From contig CM060104.1 of the NCBI GenBank assembly GCA_030522415.1, positions 19,264,825 through 19,328,824 on the forward strand: 64,000 nucleotides of DNA. The letters are read 5' to 3'. Shown here piece after piece: positions 50,466-64,000 of this stretch (its first letter is position 1; every line of letters begins with the position of its first letter). Made by a program: the position numbers and the translations under genes. The DNA is from Channallabes apus. Taxonomy: Eukaryota > Chordata > Actinopteri > Siluriformes > Clariidae. The notes under the pieces were generated by a model. The model searched no databases. It saw nothing but the letters and a program-made list of their open reading frames with translations, and was not told the DNA's origin.

Positions 50466-50744
50466 TGTGGTCTAAAAGCAGGCATTTCAGTTTCATTGTC
50501 CAACTTCTGTACAGTGACTGTTTCATTCTAGTATTCTATGACTTATTTTTCCCTTTAAAGTTTTTTTATTTTATCAATCCTAAATGACTACAGTACTTAC
50601 ACAGTTCAGACTTCACACACCAGTCACATTTCTGAGATTATTGGCATTTAACATTCATTGTTAACATTCATCCTCTTCTCTTTCTCCCCCTCTTTCTCTT
50701 TCCTCTCTCCCCCTGTCTCCCCCTTTCACTCTTTTTCTCTCTCT

Positions 50745-51408
50745 CTCTGTCGAGCTACACATGTCATTCCTGACCTGCCAGTGATCCAGACTCCCTCTGC
50801 CCTCCGGACCTGTCTGATCCATCCTGGTGCCCCGTTTCTGGTTGGAGGTCTCGTCGCATGGATGCCCCGTGTGTCTCTTTGGGATGCGTCTGGTGTCTGG
50901 GGATGATTCTCTCTACTTAGAAGACGGTTCTGGCCTCGACTGGTGTTGTCAGCTGTTTCTCTGAGGACTTGACAATTCGATAATTCAGTACTGGAACTTT
51001 CTATAAATCTATATGAGTCTCCAATAACTACTGGACTCCATTTTAACATCAATTAACATCAACTATTACAGTATACAGTAGCTGAACTGCCTGCCACCTA
51101 ACACTGTATAAATGCAGATCATTTCCTGCTATCTGCTTCACCCAGATGAGGATGGGTTCCCTGTTGAGTCTGGTTCCTCTCAAGGTTTCTTCCTATTACC
51201 ATCTCAGGGAGTTTTTCCTTGCCACTGTCGCCCTCGGGTTTGCTCACCAGGGGACTATCTGAACATTTTGATTCATACACATTAACATTCCATACAAACT
51301 TAAATAATTCTTTTGATTGTGTAAAGCTGTTTTGAGACAATGTCAATTGTTAAAAGCGCTATACAAATAAAATTGAATTGAATTGAATTGAATTGAATTG
51401 AATTGAAT
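50745..51408 (+). mobile_element. Retroelement 3' end with (GAATT)n tail, plus orientation
   Basis: Contains TTGAGTCTGGTTCCTCTCAA, CTCAGGGAGTTTTTCCTTGC and TAAAAGCGCTATACAAATAA followed by about nine AATTG units at 51365-51408. It is the counterpart of the minus-strand copy at 14274-14695. Confidence 0.75.
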
Positions 51409-51450
51409 TGTCTTGTGTCTCATTTTGATTATGACAGTGTTATAGCCCAA

Positions 51451-51588
51451 TCATTCATTTATTTTTTATACCACTTGTCCTGTACAGAGTCATGGGGGCC
51501 TGAAGCCTATTCCAGGAGACTTTGGGCATGAGTTAAGCTACACACTGGACAGGGTGCCAATCCATCTCTCTCTCACACATACACACAC

Positions 51589-51637
<49 letters not shown>

Positions 51638-51816
51638 CACACTCACGCACACAATTTGAAAACACCAATTATCCTAATCTGCATGTCTTTAGACTGTGGA
51701 AGGAAACCCACCAAGCACAGGGAGACCATGTAAACTCCATAAACACAGACCCCAGGTGGAAATCAAACCCTGGAGGTGCAAGGCCACAGTACTAACCATC
51801 ACTTCACAGTGCTGCC
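51451..51816 (-). mobile_element. tRNA-derived SINE copy with expanded (CA)n
   Basis: Tail CATTCATTTATTTTTTATAC, body CTAATCTGCATGTCTTTAGA, head TGCAAGGCCACAGTACTAAC; same family as 36765. The CA-rich middle (51578-51645) has expanded. Confidence 0.8.
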
Positions 51817-51916
51817 CCATAACTTAATCTTCATATCTGTACTTGGGGCTGTAGGGGCCAGGGTCTCCATAGATAAAGAACTGGTATGATTTTTCTTATC
51901 ATTTTACATTGTTATA

Positions 51917-52275
51917 AGGGTGAGTCAAATGATCTGCACCCTGGCCATAAATTTTTATTTTACACCTTTATTAACTTTTAATAAGATATCTAAACGTTTT
52001 CTTTATACTGCACACAAAGTCTTTGATAAATAACGGTACCAGGTACACCAGACCACATAAAACTAATTGCTGCACACTGCTCTTCTTTCATGCAAATCAT
52101 AAGTGGAGCATCCATTTTTGCTTTCACTGCAGTTACAAATGAACTGATGTAACACATTCACAAGAGCACAGCAACTGGGGAGATAGTAGCCTTGAACGGA
52201 AAGCACTGATACTACAGTGCGGACAACGTACGTTTTAATATAACCAGAGTGCGGGTAGTTTTTAACTCACCCTAG
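51917..52275. mobile_element. Mariner-derived MITE, deleted relative of 5005-5948
   Basis: The ends AAGGGTGAGTCAAAT and the reverse of TTTTTAACTCACCCTAG are flanked by TA. Its right half closely matches the right half of the 944-bp element (shared block GCTGCACACTGCTCTTCTTT and the CAGTTACAAATGAACTGATG region). Confidence 0.8.
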
Positions 52276-52589
52276 TAGATAAAGTATAGTATAAATATTA
52301 CTTTAAATCTGCATCAAGGAATCTGAAATTTTATTTTGTGGTTTGGTAAAGAGCAGGAGCTTAGTCATTTATGTCTCAGGCATCAAATTTTTTTAAATTA
52401 TAAACAGGAATAATGATGAATGAAGAAACTTGGGAAAAAATAAAAAGACAAGGAAATTGTTGAAGCCGTTTTTATTTTATTGTTTTAGAAAAATCTTAAT
52501 GTTTAAGTTGGTAACATCAATGAAAGAGTTAAGACTACACTCCTACAGCTAGTTACTCTATATACATTTTTTAAAAAGTTTTTTTTCAT

Positions 52590-52923
52590 CGTCTATTCAG
52601 TACTACTTTATCCTGTACAGGTTCACAGGGGGCCTGGAGCGTATCCCAGGAGACTTAAGGCACGAGGTGGGTTACACCCTAGACGGGGTGCCTATTCTAT
52701 CACAGGGCACACACATGCTAATAAAGGCATTTTGGGGACACAAATTAGTCTAATCTGCATGTCTTTGGACTGTGGGAGGAATACCTGGAGGAAACCCACC
52801 AAGCACGGGGAGAACATGCAAACTCCATGCACACAGAGACGGGAATCGAGCCTGGCCGGGGAATCGAACCCAGACCCTGGAGGTGCAAGGCGACAGTGCT
52901 AACCACTACACCACCGCGCCGCC
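52590..52923 (-). mobile_element. tRNA-derived SINE, nearly complete
   Basis: Tail CTACTTTATCCTGTACAGGT, body GGACTGTGGGAGGAATACCT, head AGTGCTAACCACTACACCAC then CGCGCCGCC. TTCATC occurs at both ends as a possible short target duplication. Confidence 0.88.
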
Positions 52924-53984
52924 TTCATCAGTATGTTGTAGGGTGCTTATTCACACACTCACTCAACTCGCCTAGTTACATGCTTTTAGTCATTGGATGA
53001 AACGAGAACCCTGAGAAAACACATGAAAATACTCTGTACACAGACCAAGGGCGGGAATCAAACCAGGACTCTGGAGGTGCAAACCAATGAAATCCAATGT
53101 TGAGTATAAGTGATGTTATGATCAGTTATGTGGCAGATTTAATAATCTACTTTAAAATAAGCTATGAATAAGCATCTTGCTCAACGAACAAGTACCTGCA
53201 CCAATAGATATTAATTAGAAAAACTAAACTAAATATTTTTACTTGGATTGGTTAATACTGTCTTTTCACCACTGAGCCGTTTTAAGACAAAACTTTAGTC
53301 TTTAGTCTCTATCTGACTTGTGATTCACTTTCCGATTACCAAACAGGAAGTACTGTATATTTGGCTAATGATTTGGCTGACAACTTCTTTCAAAGGCATA
53401 AACATAAACATTTCTACATTAGTTTGCTGTTCAATAAGCTGGCTAACGTTATGAACACCAGGACGTAGTGATGGGAAGGTTGGATCATTTTAGTGACTTG
53501 GTTCTTTGAATCTACAGTATATCCTCTCTTTCCCATTTGATTGTAATAAGATGAAATTACAGTAGATTCAAAATCTTGCTGTAAACTAGGTATACGATTT
53601 CCTAATATTTAGATTTAGTTATCACACTGTGAAATTACAGGTTTTAAAAAATTAAGGGGTTCATCTTTTCTTTTAGACAGACATATTTGTGCACTTTAAA
53701 GCTGATCAGCTTATTTTTAGCTTTAACCTTTTAACTATTGCTCCAGGTACTTTTACTTCAGCTAGGTACTGTACTTAAGCTAGTATAATAATGAAGCATG
53801 AACTGCACACTGCTAATAATAAAAAGTCCAAACTAGGGTTCTGCCTGCAGACTGCTCTATGTAGGCTTCTGTGCTCTACAGACATCTAAAGGATGTCTGG
53901 TTTTCTGTCAAAAGTATATTATTAGGTTTATGCGTCAGAGATGCGCTCAATTTTAATAAAGTTTTCACTGAGACAGACAGACAC

Positions 53985-54090
53985 CAGCGTCACTGCTTGG
54001 TTGTGATTCTGTGTCTTCTGTCTGCCTGAGAGGAATGCTCTGATTGGCTGGATTCGTCAAAATCCCCGCCCACATTCTCTCTCTTTCGCG

Positions 54091-54121
<31 letters not shown>

Positions 54122-54277
54122 GCGCCCGCACTCTCTCTCGCGCTGGGAGCGGCAGGATGTGCGAGTGAGGGCGTGAGACAGATAAACAGAGAGACACGCA
54201 GAACTTCAGAAGGGACAGACAGAGCAGGAGACAGCAGAACCATTAAGGAACACTTATACACGTGACACCTCAAAGCT
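53985..54277 (+). promoter_or_regulatory. smad4 promoter and probable non-coding exon 1
   Basis: A GC-rich block stands out from AT-rich flanks. It has an inverted CCAAT box (GATTGGCTGGA near 54042), a GC box (CCCCGCCCAC near 54063), CGCGCGCG runs and a (CT)n tract at 54095-54121. A candidate non-coding exon ends at 54277 (CAAAGCT) before a GTAAGC donor; the next exon acceptor is at 54747-54748. Confidence 0.65.
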
Positions 54278-54748
54278 GTAAGCGCACTTTTATTTCACTT
54301 AGTCTTATACTCGAACTGTGTGTGAATCGGGTTTTATACGTTTCAGTACTGATTATTCGATGAGGAATGAAATGTTTCTTAATAATTCATCGATTTGATG
54401 TCTGTTTTGTATTTGTATTTGGACAAAAACCTAGCATATAGTAAGGATAAGTAAATACGTTGACTTAATAGGGTTTTGCCTTTATTTACATCCAAACCAT
54501 TTTAAAAAAGTTCAGAATTCAAAACCATGTATGTGAACATTGTATCTGTTACAGTAGATACAATCTGTTACACATGATGGCTTTTAAATCTTCATCATCC
54601 CCTTGCCAGTGTCAGAGGACCTGCCGGTTTCCTAAAATTAACTCAAATAAGATTAGTGTAAAGTTTATAGACAGCCTATTTGAAAGCAGCACACGTATTG
54701 AATTGCATTTTTCATTTGTTCCCTCTCTCTTCCTCTATCCTACTGTAG

Positions 54749-63714
<8,966 letters not shown>

Positions 63715-63948
63715 CGTGGTAACAGGACCTAATCAAACACTGCATCTTACAAGAATCTACAACAGGGAACGGTGGAGGAGAGATGGGAAGATGATGATAT
63801 GCTCCATAGCTTCTCCCACATACACAGCATGCCCACGTGAACAGACAGTGATTCACGGGAGGAGGCAGACACTTACACAAGCTTTCCATTGCCATGGCCA
63901 GCAGACTGAGTGGACCTCTGTGCTGACCAGACTGTTGACTCACATGGA

Positions 63949-63954
63949 AATAAA
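63949..63954 (+). promoter_or_regulatory. Candidate polyadenylation signal of smad4
   Basis: AATAAA 235 nt after the stop codon. A longer 3' UTR may use sites beyond the window. Confidence 0.5.
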
Positions 63955-64000
63955 GACCAGAGAAAGATGTTCTTAAGGCACAGGTGAACAGGATCCCCTG

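Larger units (their letters stand above)
48211..53980. other. Divergent intergenic region between chtop and smad4
   Basis: Almost entirely repeats: SINE copies at 48465, 51451 and 52590, a long (AT)n at 48762, a Tc1 remnant at 49363-50465, a retroelement tail at 50745-51408 and a mariner MITE at 51917-52275. 52930-53980 shows nothing recognisable. No host gene is supported. Confidence 0.8.

Overview
The window is vertebrate nuclear DNA, almost certainly from a teleost fish. The genes are split by GT-AG introns and their proteins are clearly vertebrate. The spacers and introns hold Tc1, mariner and hAT DNA transposons, tRNA-derived SINEs and very many CA/GT, GA/CT, AT and AAT microsatellites, a mix typical of teleosts. 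An otophysan such as a catfish is possible, but that is inference. There are no bacterial operons, CRISPR arrays, rRNA genes or functional tRNA genes.

Three protein-coding genes are supported exon by exon, with reading phase that closes at every junction. (1) npr1, minus strand, 716-26919: natriuretic peptide receptor A / guanylyl cyclase A. Exons 1-11 encode 633 residues: signal peptide, ligand-binding domain, membrane segment and the start of the kinase-homology domain. The cyclase half lies beyond the left edge. (2) chtop, minus strand, 40796-47321: chromatin target of PRMT1. Five coding exons give 212 residues, with an unusually thin and diverged Arg-Gly region. (3) smad4-type gene, plus strand, 54758-63714: complete common-mediator Smad. 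Eleven coding exons give 574 residues, with MH1 and MH2 strongly conserved and the linker diverged. Its features suit the Smad4-beta (smad4.2/smad10-like) paralogue better than the mammalian SMAD4 orthologue (inference).

Layout: 1-715 intron of npr1; 716-26919 npr1, including a 9.8 kb first intron and a 7.6 kb fourth intron full of repeats; 27-40.4 kb intergenic, with SINEs and mariner/Tc1 remnants; 40.4-48.2 kb chtop, whose last intron is almost entirely a Tc1 element with a hAT element nested inside; 48.2-53.9 kb intergenic, nearly all transposon remnants; 54-64 kb smad4 with a GC-rich promoter and a polyadenylation signal near the right edge. chtop and smad4 are divergently transcribed; npr1 and chtop are in tandem.

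The genes do not form one pathway. npr1 makes cGMP from natriuretic peptides, chtop acts in mRNA export and chromatin, and smad4 carries TGF-beta/BMP signals to the nucleus. The npr1-chtop linkage matches a human 1q21 neighbourhood. I found no novel enzymatic system. The most notable non-genic structures are a near-perfect 195-bp-arm palindrome in npr1 intron 1, a tRNA-Gly-derived SINE with an intact cloverleaf-like head and 16-bp target duplication, and the nested transposon block abutting a chtop splice donor.
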